This document shows positions 17,620 to 27,290 of a stretch of DNA of 64,000 nucleotides, in pieces. Each line of letters opens with the position of its first letter. Position 1 is the stretch's first letter. Source of the stretch: Winogradskyella psychrotolerans (lineage in GTDB: Bacteria > Bacteroidota > Bacteroidia > Flavobacteriales > Flavobacteriaceae); NCBI RefSeq assembly GCF_018860565.1, contig NZ_JAHKPS010000007.1:24014-88013 (forward strand), read 5' to 3'. Under the pieces are notes generated by a model. That model was not told the DNA's origin and ran no database searches. It worked only from the letters and a program-made list of their open reading frames with translations. Made by a program: the position numbers and the translations under genes.

Positions 17620-20600
17620 ATGATGTTATTCAAAAAACAGTTAATCATCGTTTTTCTAGTTTTTTCTTCAGTAGTAATGGCACAAAAATCTGCCATTTAT
17701 ACCAGCGATTTACAAGACTATCAAAAGGCTTTGGCTTTATATAATAATAAGCAATATAAGGCTGCTCAGTCTTTGTTTGACGATGTTAAAGATGAAACAA
17801 ACGACGTTACCATACAATCCGATTGTGCGTATTATATCGCTAATTGTGCTGTGCGTTTAAATCAGAAAAATGCAGACGATTTAATTACAGCGTTTGTTGA
17901 AGAGTATCCAACAAGTACCAAAAGAAATACGGCTTTTTTAGATGTTGCCGACTATTATTTTGATAATGGGAAATATGCTTATTCTCGTAAATGGTATGAG
18001 AAAGTAGATGAAAGAAGTATTGCGCGATCAGAAAAAGAACGTTACAATTTTAATTACGGCTATTCTTTGTATTCTACTAAAGATGAAAAGCAAGCAACCA
18101 AATATTTAAATAGAGTTGTAAATTCTGAAGAATACGGTTCGCAAGCTAAATATTATATTGGTTTCTTGGCGTATCAAGGAGATGATTACGATACGGCAAA
18201 TGAGTATTTTGACCAAGTTAGTGATAACGAAAAGTACAAAGAAAAGTTATCGTATTATCAAGCCGATTTAAATTTTAAACTAGGAAAGTTTGAAAAGGCA
18301 ATAGAACTTGCCCAAGAACAATTACCAAAGAGTAATGCAGCAGAAAAATCTGAATTATCAAAAATCATTGGCGAGAGTTATTTTAATCTTGAAAAATATG
18401 CTGAAGCCATACCATACTTAAAAGCATACAAAGGCAAAAACAGAAAGTGGAACAATACAGATTATTACCAATTAGGTTATGCGTATTACAAACAAAACGA
18501 TTACAACAGTGCCATTTCAGAATTCAATAAAATTATTGGAGGAGATAATTCTGTAGCACAAAATGCGTATTACCATTTAGGAGAAAGTTGTATTAATTTA
18601 GATAAAAAACAAGAAGCTTTAAACGCTTTTAGAAATGCGTCACAAATGGATTTTGATTTAAAAATTCAGGAAGATGCTTGGTTAAATTACGCAAAAATTA
18701 GTTACGAAATAGGAAACCCATACCAATCCGTACCACAAGTATTAACAGGGTATTTAAAGCAATATCCTAATTCAGGTTTTAAAAATGAAGTTGAAACTTT
18801 ATTAATTGATTCATATATCACCTCTAAAAACTACAAGGAAGCTCTAGAATTGTTAAAGGGTAAAAATAGTTTTGAGCATAAAGCCGCTTACCAAAAAGTA
18901 GCTTTTTTTAGAGCCGTAGAATTGTATAACGAAAACAAATACAACGACGCTTTAAACTTATTTAAGAGTTCTTTAAAAGAACCAAGAGATCCTGTTTTTG
19001 TAGCAAAAGCAACATTTTGGAAAGCAGAAACAGAATATAATCTAACCAATTATAACGATGCTTTAATTGACTTCAAACAATTTAATGGGTTTAGCGAGTC
19101 TTCAAATTTACCAGAAAACGAAAATCTTAATTACAATTTAGCATACACATATTTTAAGCTTAAAGATTATAATAATGCATCTAACTATTTTGAGAAATTT
19201 ATAGCTCAACCAAAAAATGACAACTTACGTCAAAACGATGCCTATTTAAGATTAGCAGATGGCTATTTTGTTTCTAGTAACTACAAAGATGCTATTGATG
19301 CTTACAATAAAGCGATTCAAATAAATGAGATTGAAACGGATTATGCAGCCTTTCAAAAAGCAATGAGCCAAGGATATTTAGGTAAAGGTTCAGCTAAAAT
19401 TTCAGAGTTAAAATCGTTTATAGACGATTATCCAAAATCAGCTTTACGTGACGATGCCATGTATGAGTTGGCAAATTCTTATGTAAAATCCAACGAGTCG
19501 GATAAAGCGATGCAAATGTATGACCGTTTAAATTCAGAATACAAAACAAGTGCGTTTACATCAAAAGCCTTATTACGTCAAGGTTTGGTGTATTATAACG
19601 GAAATGATAACAATCGTGCATTAACGAAATTTAAAAAAGTAGCAACAGATTTTCCTGGCTCAGGAGAAGCGGTTCAAGCGGTTTCTACAGTACGATTAAT
19701 TTATATCGATTTAGGTCGTGTAGATGAGTACGCAAATTGGGTAAGAACTTTAGATTATGTTCAGGTTACTGATGTGGATTTAGATAATGCTACTTATTTA
19801 GCAGCAGAGAAACCATATCTAGATAACGAAACCGATAAAGCTATTCGTCAGTTTAATAAATACTTGAACGAGTTTCCAAAGGGACTTCACAATCAAAAAG
19901 CACATTTCTATTTAGCACAATTGTATTATAAAAAAGAGTTGTTTGATAATGCACAACCACATTATAAAGCTGTTGTAGACGCCTCAAAATCGGAATACAC
20001 AGAACAAGCAACGGTTAAGCTTTGTGAGATTTATTTGAGCAAATCTAATTGGGAACAAGCTATTCTTGAGTTAAAAGATTTAGAGCTAGAAGCAGACTAT
20101 CCTCAGAATGTGGTTTACGCGCAATCTAACTTAATGAATGCCTATTATCAAACTGAAGATTACGTTAAAGCAGAAAGCTATGCTGAAAAAGTTTTAAGCA
20201 ATTTAAAACTAGACAACAAAGTTAAGAGTGATGCCAAATTAATTATTGCACGTTCAGCCATTAAAACAGGAAACGAAGCTAAAGCAAAAACAGCTTATGC
20301 CGAAGTTGAAAAATTAGCAACCGGAAGCGTCGCTGCAGAAGCCTTATTCTATAATGGGTATTTTAAAAATAAAGAAGGTCAGTACGAAGCCTCAAACACT
20401 GTTATTCAACAATTGGCAAAGGATTACGGTAGTTATAAATTGTATAGCGCCAAAGGCTTGGTGGTTATGGCAAAGAACTTTTACGCTTTAGGAGATGCAT
20501 TTCAGGCTACTTATATTTTAGAAAGTGTAATTAGTAATTTTCCGGATTTTACAGATGTAGTTACTGAAGCACAAGCAGAATTGAATAAAATAAAAGCAGA

Positions 20601-20643
20601 GGAAGCGAAGACGAATTCATCCGTTGAAACTGATGACAACTAA
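17620..20643 (+). CDS. Large periplasmic TPR-repeat protein
   Basis: Signal peptide (cleavage after MAQ), then about 1000 residues built almost wholly of TPR-like helical repeats (for example DAYLRLADGYFVSSNYKDAI, ALFYNGYFKNKEGQYEA). It resembles the BamD/YbgF-type TPR architecture but is far longer. It is probably periplasmic, possibly lipid-free. The barrel protein begins 33 nt downstream, so the two are almost certainly one operon, and this TPR chain may serve the barrel as a periplasmic partner. Function unknown. Confidence 0.85.
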   Translation: MMLFKKQLIIVFLVFSSVVMAQKSAIYTSDLQDYQKALALYNNKQYKAAQSLFDDVKDETNDVTIQSDCAYYIANCAVRLNQKNADDLITAFVEEYPTSTKRNTAFLDVADYYFDNGKYAYSRKWYEKVDERSIARSEKERYNFNYGYSLYSTKDEKQATKYLNRVVNSEEYGSQAKYYIGFLAYQGDDYDTANEYFDQVSDNEKYKEKLSYYQADLNFKLGKFEKAIELAQEQLPKSNAAEKSELSKIIGESYFNLEKYAEAIPYLKAYKGKNRKWNNTDYYQLGYAYYKQNDYNSAISEFNKIIGGDNSVAQNAYYHLGESCINLDKKQEALNAFRNASQMDFDLKIQEDAWLNYAKISYEIGNPYQSVPQVLTGYLKQYPNSGFKNEVETLLIDSYITSKNYKEALELLKGKNSFEHKAAYQKVAFFRAVELYNENKYNDALNLFKSSLKEPRDPVFVAKATFWKAETEYNLTNYNDALIDFKQFNGFSESSNLPENENLNYNLAYTYFKLKDYNNASNYFEKFIAQPKNDNLRQNDAYLRLADGYFVSSNYKDAIDAYNKAIQINEIETDYAAFQKAMSQGYLGKGSAKISELKSFIDDYPKSALRDDAMYELANSYVKSNESDKAMQMYDRLNSEYKTSAFTSKALLRQGLVYYNGNDNNRALTKFKKVATDFPGSGEAVQAVSTVRLIYIDLGRVDEYANWVRTLDYVQVTDVDLDNATYLAAEKPYLDNETDKAIRQFNKYLNEFPKGLHNQKAHFYLAQLYYKKELFDNAQPHYKAVVDASKSEYTEQATVKLCEIYLSKSNWEQAILELKDLELEADYPQNVVYAQSNLMNAYYQTEDYVKAESYAEKVLSNLKLDNKVKSDAKLIIARSAIKTGNEAKAKTAYAEVEKLATGSVAAEALFYNGYFKNKEGQYEASNTVIQQLAKDYGSYKLYSAKGLVVMAKNFYALGDAFQATYILESVISNFPDFTDVVTEAQAELNKIKAEEAKTNSSVETDDN

Positions 20644-20676
20644 AATAATTAGATACATCAAATCAAAACACATAAA

Positions 20677-22413
20677 ATGAAAATCAAGTTTTTAATTTTT
20701 ATAATAACCATAGCAAGCAGTTGGACATTTGTTGTTGCTCAAGAACGCACAAAAGATACTATTGGTGACCAAACGGTTAACGTTATAAAACCATATACTC
20801 CTACAATATCAGATGCCTTTAAAATTAAAGATAATCCAAAATTAGGAGACTCAAATACAGTTAAGAAAAAAGAAATAAAATACAACATTTTTTCTATTCC
20901 TGTAGCTTCAACGTTTACACCTGCAAAAGGAAAGGCAGCAACAGTTGATAGAGCAAAAGCAGTAAAATTATACGATAATTACGCATCACTAGGCGTAGGA
21001 ACATACACAACCATTTTGGGAGAAGTGTATTTGAATCATGAGCTGAGTAAAGACGAAAATGTTGGTGGTTATTTTAGTCATCATTCCTCACAAGGAGGTA
21101 TTGATAAATTGTTATTAGATGATAATTTTTCAAAGACTAAATTGAATGCACATTATTCTAAAAATTTAAGAGACTTTACTTGGAAAGTAGATGGAGGTAT
21201 CGATTTACAAACGTATAATTGGTATGGTTTGCCACAACAATATTATGGACAAACGACAGCAGATACTATAAATCCAAAGCATAGTTTTCATAGCTTTAAT
21301 GTTGGCGGTAAAATTAATTTTGATGATGCCATTGTTAAAGATGCAAGTGTTCGCTTTAGACGCTTTGGTGATGATCAAGATTCAGGAGAAAATCGTTTTA
21401 TGGCAGAAACCAGTTTTGATGTACCTGTACGAGATGCTTATATAGATACTGAGGTGTTTGTAGATTATTTAGGAGGAAGTTTTGATACTGATTATACCAG
21501 ATCTGGCGAAATTAATTACGGTAATTTTATGTTTGGTGTTTTACCGTCTTACCAATTAAATAGAGATGACTTAACAATAAACTTAGGTCTAAGGTTAACG
21601 TATTATAATGACACCGAGTTAAGCGAGAGTGAATTCTTTATCCACCCAAATATAGAAGCGTCTTACCGTTTAGTAGATGAACTTTTAATCGCTTATGGAG
21701 GTTTAACAGGTGGATTAGTTCAGAACTCATATTACGATTTTGCTAATGTAAATCCTTTTGTGTCTCCAACACTTTTTATTGCACCAACAGATCAACAGTT
21801 TAGAGCTTTTGTAGGTGTCAAGGGGAAGTTAACTAATAATATTAGTTATAATGTGAGCGGAAACTATACGTCAGAACAAGAAAAGGCCCTATTTAAAGCT
21901 AACGAAGCATTAACATTTCTGCCAGAAGATTACCAATACGGAAACTCGTTTGGTATGGTTTACGATGACGTGACAACGTTTTCTATTGCAGGTGAATTAA
22001 ATGTAGATTTTAATAGAAATTTTACTTTAGGAGTTAAAGGAGAATATTTTGCCTACAATACAGACGACCAAGCACACGCATGGAACTTACCAGATATAGA
22101 AGCGTCAGTATTTATGGACTATCAGATTTCAGAACAGTGGTTTGCAGGAGCAAGTGCTTATTTTGTAGGCGAACGTAAAGATCAAGATATTTTTACCGAT
22201 GAAATTTCAGATCCTATAGCTACCACAATAAAAACAGTAACTTTAGATAGTTATTTTGATTTAAATGCCCATGTTGGTTACAAAATAAACGAACAATTAT
22301 CTGTTTTTGCTAAAGCAAACAATATTGCAAATCAAAATTACGAACGCTGGTTAAACATTCCAATCCAAGGCATTCAGTTTTTGGCTGGCGCAACATATCA
22401 ATTCGACTTTTAA
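20677..22413 (+). CDS. Outer-membrane beta-barrel protein (TonB-receptor-like, no plug seen)
   Basis: Signal peptide (cleavage after VVAQ), a conserved N-terminal segment of about 70 residues (KPYTPTISDAFKIKDNPK...), then alternating amphipathic strands to the C terminus, which ends in aromatic YQFDF as outer-membrane proteins do. Database annotation of such proteins is often TonB-dependent receptor, since the last strands (FAKANNIANQNYERW) resemble that family, but at 578 residues I see no plug domain or TonB box. It follows the large TPR gene by 33 nt and ends at the terminator at 22453-22486. Substrate unknown. Confidence 0.8.
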   Translation: MKIKFLIFIITIASSWTFVVAQERTKDTIGDQTVNVIKPYTPTISDAFKIKDNPKLGDSNTVKKKEIKYNIFSIPVASTFTPAKGKAATVDRAKAVKLYDNYASLGVGTYTTILGEVYLNHELSKDENVGGYFSHHSSQGGIDKLLLDDNFSKTKLNAHYSKNLRDFTWKVDGGIDLQTYNWYGLPQQYYGQTTADTINPKHSFHSFNVGGKINFDDAIVKDASVRFRRFGDDQDSGENRFMAETSFDVPVRDAYIDTEVFVDYLGGSFDTDYTRSGEINYGNFMFGVLPSYQLNRDDLTINLGLRLTYYNDTELSESEFFIHPNIEASYRLVDELLIAYGGLTGGLVQNSYYDFANVNPFVSPTLFIAPTDQQFRAFVGVKGKLTNNISYNVSGNYTSEQEKALFKANEALTFLPEDYQYGNSFGMVYDDVTTFSIAGELNVDFNRNFTLGVKGEYFAYNTDDQAHAWNLPDIEASVFMDYQISEQWFAGASAYFVGERKDQDIFTDEISDPIATTIKTVTLDSYFDLNAHVGYKINEQLSVFAKANNIANQNYERWLNIPIQGIQFLAGATYQFDF

Positions 22414-22452
22414 AATTCTTACATAAGTACGAGTTTTAAGAGGTTATATAAT

Positions 22453-22486
22453 AAAGCGTTCCAATTTGGAACGCTTTTCTTATTTT
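22453..22486 (+). terminator. Intrinsic terminator after the barrel gene
   Basis: Perfect 10-bp stem AAAGCGTTCC/GGAACGCTTT with a 5-base loop followed by TTCTTATTTTT. It ends the TPR-barrel operon and lies before the amidohydrolase start, which argues that codons upstream of 22511 are not translated. Confidence 0.9.
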
Positions 22487-22510
22487 TACAATGCTTATAA
22501 ACCAATTAAT

Positions 22511-24127
22511 ATGAAGAAATTATTACCTATTCTAACGTTGCTTACAATCTTTGCTTGTCAAAAAGACAAACAACAAGCAGACTTAATCGTTACAAATGCG
22601 AATATTTATACCGTAGATGAAAACTTCAATAAAGCAGAATCGTTTGCTGTAAAAGACGGAAAAATTATTGCTGTTGGTTCAACTTCAGAAATTGATAATA
22701 AATACAAAGCTGTTGACACTATTAATGCAAATGGAAAAACTATTGTTCCTGGTTTTATTGATGCTCATTGTCACTTTTTAGGCTTGGGTTTTAATAAACA
22801 AACGGTAAATTTAGTTGGTACAACGAGTTTTGAAGAGCTAATGAAACGTGTGTTGGATTTTCAAAATGAAAATAATAAGAAATTCATTTTAGGTAGAGGT
22901 TGGGACCAGAATGATTGGGAAGATCAACAATTTCCAAACAAAAAACTTTTAGATAAATTATATCCTAATACACCAATTGCTCTATCTCGTATTGATGGAC
23001 ATGCCATATTAGCCAATCAAGCCGCTTTAGATTTAGGGAATGTGACAAAGAATAGCAAGATTGAAGGAGGAGAAGTTGTTATTGAAAACGGAGAGCTTAC
23101 AGGAATCTTAATCGATAATGCTATAGGTTTAGTAATGAGCCATTGGCCTAGTCCAACCAAAATGGAAAAAACAAAAGCATTGTTGGACGCTCAAAAAGTA
23201 TGCTTTGATTTAGGTCTAACAACGGTTGATGATGCAGGATTAAATAAAGATGAAATAGAATTAATAGAAAGCCTTCAAAATTCAGGAGAGTTAAAAATGC
23301 GTATTTATGCTATGGTTTCTCATTCTGAAGAAAATTTAGATTACTTCTTAAATAAAGGTATTACAAAAACTGACCAACTTAATGTACGTTCGTTTAAGTT
23401 TTATGCCGATGGAGCTTTAGGATCTAGAGGAGCAATGTTAAAAGCACCATATTCAGATAAACCTAAGCATTCAGGTTTAATGGTAACAGATCTAGAAACC
23501 TTAAAAACAGCTGCAGAACGTATAGCAAACTCAGAGTTTCAAATGAATACTCATGCCATTGGTGATTCTGCTAATAGAGCTGTTTTAGAAACGTACAATA
23601 AAGTTCTTAAAGGAAAGAACGATAGACGTTGGAGAGTAGAACATGCACAAATTGTGTCTCCAGAAGATTTCGATTTTTATAAAAATATTATGCCGTCTAT
23701 TCAACCAACACATGCAACAAGCGATATGTATTGGGCAGAAGATAGAATAGGATCAGAACGTATAAAAGGAGCTTATGCATACAAACAATTATTAAACGCG
23801 TATGGAAAAGTTGCATTAGGAACCGATTTCCCTGTAGAGCGTGTTAGTCCGTTTTTAACATTTTATGCTGCCGTTGCCAGACAAGATTTAGAACAATACC
23901 CTGAAGGTGGTTTTCAAATGGAAAATGCTTTAAGTAGGGAAGACGCATTAAAAGGAATGACTATTTGGGCTGCTTATTCTAATTTTGAAGATCATGAAAA
24001 AGGAAGTATTGAAGTTGGCAAATTTGCTGATTTTATTATTCTAGACAACGATATTATGACGGTAGATGCTAATGAAATTCCTAATATTAAAGTATTAAAA
24101 ACTGTGGTTGGCGGAGAAGTGCAGTAA
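22511..24127 (+). CDS. YtcJ-like amidohydrolase lipoprotein
   Basis: Metal-dependent hydrolase of the amidohydrolase_3/YtcJ group. Lipobox at TIFACQ (Cys about residue 17) after the ATG at 22511; the in-frame ATG at 22466 falls inside the terminator and is rejected. Seen: IVPGFIDAHCHFLGLG with the HxH metal pair, RGWDQNDW, VDDAGL, FYADGALGSRGA, THAIGDSANRAV and GTDFPVE, all family signatures, ending with ADFIILD. Substrate unknown; the family includes enzymes acting on exocyclic amides. Lipid-anchored in the periplasm. Confidence 0.9.
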   Translation: MKKLLPILTLLTIFACQKDKQQADLIVTNANIYTVDENFNKAESFAVKDGKIIAVGSTSEIDNKYKAVDTINANGKTIVPGFIDAHCHFLGLGFNKQTVNLVGTTSFEELMKRVLDFQNENNKKFILGRGWDQNDWEDQQFPNKKLLDKLYPNTPIALSRIDGHAILANQAALDLGNVTKNSKIEGGEVVIENGELTGILIDNAIGLVMSHWPSPTKMEKTKALLDAQKVCFDLGLTTVDDAGLNKDEIELIESLQNSGELKMRIYAMVSHSEENLDYFLNKGITKTDQLNVRSFKFYADGALGSRGAMLKAPYSDKPKHSGLMVTDLETLKTAAERIANSEFQMNTHAIGDSANRAVLETYNKVLKGKNDRRWRVEHAQIVSPEDFDFYKNIMPSIQPTHATSDMYWAEDRIGSERIKGAYAYKQLLNAYGKVALGTDFPVERVSPFLTFYAAVARQDLEQYPEGGFQMENALSREDALKGMTIWAAYSNFEDHEKGSIEVGKFADFIILDNDIMTVDANEIPNIKVLKTVVGGEVQ

Positions 24128-24225
24128 ATTAATGGTCTACCACGCAAAAGCTTTAACACTAAAAAAAAGTATAACTCTAATTGTTTTTTTATAAATTTTG
24201 TCAGTGTTTCTGTGTGATAAGTAAC

Positions 24226-24924
24226 TTAAAATATACGAGCCAAATAATCAAAATGCTCGCCATCCTTTACCTTCTCACATTTTAGACCAACCGTTATACA
24301 GGCTGTTTTTAAGGTTTCAAAATCAAGATATAACCATTTCATTGGTGTTTCTTTTTCTCCTTTGTAAGACAGAAAATAATCCAATTCTCCAAGATAGCCT
24401 TGGTTAAGGTCTAACCATAGACCTCCATCTTCATCTTTGTACATGTATGAAATGTCAGAAGAATCAATTAGAATTTGTCCATTGGGATTTAAAAGCGACT
24501 TTAAATGTTTCAAATACCTAGAAACATGCGTTAACTCTTGGAAAATTCCTGTACCATTCATTAATAACAAGATGGTGTCAAAAGTTTGAGTTTCTTGTAA
24601 AAGTGGTTTTAATTCAGCATTTAAAACACCGCGCTTTTTTGCTACTTTAATGGCACCTTCAGAGCTGTCAATGGCTTTTACATGAAAGCCTTTTTCTTGT
24701 AACCACAACGAATGACTGCCAGAGCCACAGCCAACATCTAAAATATTACCTTTACTAAGTTGAAGTGCTTTTTGTTCCAATGTTGGCATTTCAGAATAAT
24801 CTCTAAATAAATAGGGAAGTGGTAAAGGGTCTGCATCCGAAATATGAGTAGAAGTGATAATGTCTTCAGAATAATTTCCATTCTGGTAATCTAATAATGC
24901 TTTTCCGAAGAGATCTTTAGTCAT
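24226..24924 (-). CDS. Class I SAM-dependent methyltransferase
   Basis: Rossmann-fold methyltransferase with motif I LDVGCGSGSHSLWL (about residues 59-72), an acidic residue after motif I in IKAIDSSEGAI, and the post-motif segment DTILLLMNGTGIFQEL. No signal peptide. 232 residues. Substrate cannot be read from the sequence. It is divergent from the ykgJ gene and convergent with the amidohydrolase, separated by about 100 nt with no clear feature. Confidence 0.87.
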   Translation of the reverse strand: MTKDLFGKALLDYQNGNYSEDIITSTHISDADPLPLPYLFRDYSEMPTLEQKALQLSKGNILDVGCGSGSHSLWLQEKGFHVKAIDSSEGAIKVAKKRGVLNAELKPLLQETQTFDTILLLMNGTGIFQELTHVSRYLKHLKSLLNPNGQILIDSSDISYMYKDEDGGLWLDLNQGYLGELDYFLSYKGEKETPMKWLYLDFETLKTACITVGLKCEKVKDGEHFDYLARIF

Positions 24925-24995
24925 ATTTTTTTGTGGGTTCGAGTGATTTTTATTTTTATAGAAAATGTAAAGATAACTTTAGTTAAATTTGTTTT

Positions 24996-25490
24996 ATGCA
25001 AGACCAAATTAATAATCTTCCAAAGCTCGCCAAAGATAAGCATAAGGAAAATAAAACCTTTTTTACAAAGCTAAAAAAGAAACCACCAAAGCAATTGGAC
25101 TATTTGATGCAAGAGTTGCACGAAACAGAGTTTGAACGAACCGACTGTTTAACGTGTGCCAATTGCTGTAAAACCACAGGCCCTCTATTTACAGATAAAG
25201 ATATTCAAAGAATTTCGAAATCTTTTAAAATGAAAGCGCAACAATTTATTGATACTTATTTGCGATTAGATGAAGAAAACGATTATGTGTTGCAGTCGGT
25301 TCCGTGTACATTTTTAGGTGAAGATAATTATTGTTCTATTTATGAGGTACGACCTAAAGCGTGTCGAGAATTTCCACATACCGATCGAAAAAAGTTTCAG
25401 CAAATCTCTAATTTAACAATGAAGAATGTCGCCATTTGTCCTGCAGCTTATAATATTGTTGAAGCAATGAAAAAACGAATTCAGTTGTAA
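24996..25490 (+). CDS. YkgJ-family cysteine-cluster protein
   Basis: Contains the Cys pattern of the YkgJ / UPF0153 zinc- or iron-chelating domain: CLTCANCCKTTG, PCTFLGEDNYCSIYEVRPKACREFPH and ICPAAY. Length 164 is normal. The function of the family is not firmly known. The candidate TAAATTTG at 24984-24991 is too close to the ATG to be a normal promoter. The next gene follows after 52 nt. Confidence 0.9.
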   Translation: MQDQINNLPKLAKDKHKENKTFFTKLKKKPPKQLDYLMQELHETEFERTDCLTCANCCKTTGPLFTDKDIQRISKSFKMKAQQFIDTYLRLDEENDYVLQSVPCTFLGEDNYCSIYEVRPKACREFPHTDRKKFQQISNLTMKNVAICPAAYNIVEAMKKRIQL

Positions 25491-25542
25491 TCGTATTGTG
25501 CTTCGGAATAGTTTTTGATATCCAATTGTTTAAAATTATAAT

Positions 25543-26442
25543 ATGAAAAAGTTAATTATAGTAGCGTTATTGTTTTTTTTTACTGTGAATCTATCTAACG
25601 CTCAGCCGTGGATGACTAATTTGGATATCGCTAAAAGCTTAGCTACAGTACAAAATAAAATGGTACTGATGGTATGGGAAGAAACAACAAAATATCCTTA
25701 TCCGGTTTTAGTTAATACAGATGATGGTAAGACTATTTTTATTGAAAACTTGTTTGAAGACGAAACTGTAAGCCCTTTAATTTGGGAGTATTTTGTACCT
25801 GTAATTGTTAATGAAAATAAGTATGCAGATTTATATATGCAAATTAAGGGAAAGCGCACCCAAGCATATATAGATAAGTTCAACGAAGACTCTATTAAAA
25901 TTATGGATGTCAATGGTAATATCTTAAACCTTTCTGGCAATCCTAATAATTATGAGAACATTTCGCAGTTAATTGAAAATTACGCCTTAAATACCGAATT
26001 TATAGCGCCTGAATTAAAAGGCTATAAAAATAAAAAGGATTTTTATTCCGCTTATTATTTAGCTTCAAAATATGTTGATTTTTCAATGTATATGAAAGCA
26101 GATATTAGAGAAGAGCTGCTTAAACTTGGTAATATTTATTTAGATGAAGCTTCTGAATTTATAAGTACAAATCCTGTTGAAGAGCAGCTCACATTATCAC
26201 AGCGAGTAGAGCTTTTAAAGATGCAACAACTTCTAATTACAAAGTCTCCCAAAAAAGTACTAAGAAAATTAAAAAGGATAGATGCAGAAGATATTGAAAT
26301 TAATAACAAAGCATTTGTAGCTTTTTTGTATTACACAGCTTATAGGGTTTTAAATGACGAAACTAATGCCGCATTATGGGAATCTCAAATATCTTCTGTA
26401 AATTTGAAGAAAGCACAGATGATTATTAATCTTAATTCTTAA
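25543..26442 (+). CDS. Exported protein, possibly thioredoxin-fold without CxxC
   Basis: Signal peptide (cleavage near SNAQ), then a segment DIAKSLATVQNKMVLMVWEETTKYPYPV that resembles the first strand-helix of thioredoxin_7-type domains, but where the CxxC would be expected there is no Cys pair. The C-terminal half is helical (LLKMQQLLITKSPKKVLRKLKRI). I therefore propose a thioredoxin-like fold that is not a redox enzyme, at low certainty. It lies 5 nt before the sterol-desaturase-like gene, so is likely cotranscribed. Confidence 0.65.
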   Translation: MKKLIIVALLFFFTVNLSNAQPWMTNLDIAKSLATVQNKMVLMVWEETTKYPYPVLVNTDDGKTIFIENLFEDETVSPLIWEYFVPVIVNENKYADLYMQIKGKRTQAYIDKFNEDSIKIMDVNGNILNLSGNPNNYENISQLIENYALNTEFIAPELKGYKNKKDFYSAYYLASKYVDFSMYMKADIREELLKLGNIYLDEASEFISTNPVEEQLTLSQRVELLKMQQLLITKSPKKVLRKLKRIDAEDIEINNKAFVAFLYYTAYRVLNDETNAALWESQISSVNLKKAQMIINLNS

Positions 26443-26447
26443 AGGTA

Positions 26448-27290
26448 TTGGAAACCATCATTAGTTATTTTGAAACCATCCCATCTTTACATAGAAGTCT
26501 TATTTTAGTTGGAGGTCTCACTTTTTTTTGGCTGCTAGAAAGTGGTTTGCCATTATTTAAGTTTAAATATAATAAATGGCAACATGCCATTCCAAATCTT
26601 TTTTTTACGTTAACAACAGTTGTTATCAATTTTGCTTTAGCCTTTTTACTTTTAGGTGCTGCAGACTGGGTAAAAGTCAACGATTTTGGTATCATTAATT
26701 GGTTACCAGACATGCCATTGGGATTGTATGCTTTTCTTGGAGTATTGTTACTCGATTTTTTTGGGGCCTATTTAGCACATTTTGTTGAGCACAAGGTAAA
26801 ACCGCTTTGGATGGTACATTTAGTACATCATACAGATCACAAAGTAGACACAACAACGGCTAATAGACATCATCCTATTGAAAGTTTAATTCGATTTGTG
26901 TTTACGCTTGTAGGTGTATTTGTGGTTGGTACACCTATTGCTTTGGTGATGATTTATCAAGCGATGTCTTTAATTTTTACACAGTTTACACATGCCAATA
27001 TTAAAATGCCAAAAGGCTTAGATAAAGCATTGAGTTGTGTAATTGTCTCGCCAGATATGCATAAAATTCACCATCATTATAGATTACCATATACAGATTC
27101 TAATTACGGAAATATTTTTAGTATTTGGGATCGTATGTTTGGAACCTTCTTATATATGGAGCGTGAAAAGTTAGTTTATGGAGTAGATGTTTTTCCAGAT
27201 GAAGTTAAGAATAGTAATATCAAAGATTTACTTAAACAACCATTTGAAGTTTATGAAAAACCTACGCTTTCAGCAGATCTCGAAAACTAG
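26448..27290 (+). CDS. Sterol desaturase/fatty acid hydroxylase family protein
   Basis: Integral membrane di-iron oxygenase family. The histidine boxes are present: HFVEHK, HLVHHTDH...NRHHP and HKIHHHYRLPY. Four hydrophobic helices surround them. Only a TTG at 26448 can serve as start (an in-frame stop is just upstream and no ATG occurs before the first helix). It begins 5 nt after the previous stop. Lipid substrate unknown. It overlaps the start of the next gene by 38 nt. Confidence 0.9.
   Translation: METIISYFETIPSLHRSLILVGGLTFFWLLESGLPLFKFKYNKWQHAIPNLFFTLTTVVINFALAFLLLGAADWVKVNDFGIINWLPDMPLGLYAFLGVLLLDFFGAYLAHFVEHKVKPLWMVHLVHHTDHKVDTTTANRHHPIESLIRFVFTLVGVFVVGTPIALVMIYQAMSLIFTQFTHANIKMPKGLDKALSCVIVSPDMHKIHHHYRLPYTDSNYGNIFSIWDRMFGTFLYMEREKLVYGVDVFPDEVKNSNIKDLLKQPFEVYEKPTLSADLEN

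Noticed and set aside
22466..22510. Upstream extension of the amidohydrolase
   Set aside because: It lies within the terminator at 22453-22486 and precedes an obvious lipoprotein signal.
24984..24991. TAAATTTG as promoter for ykgJ
   Set aside because: The element ends four bases before the ATG, so a transcript from it would begin at or inside the gene.
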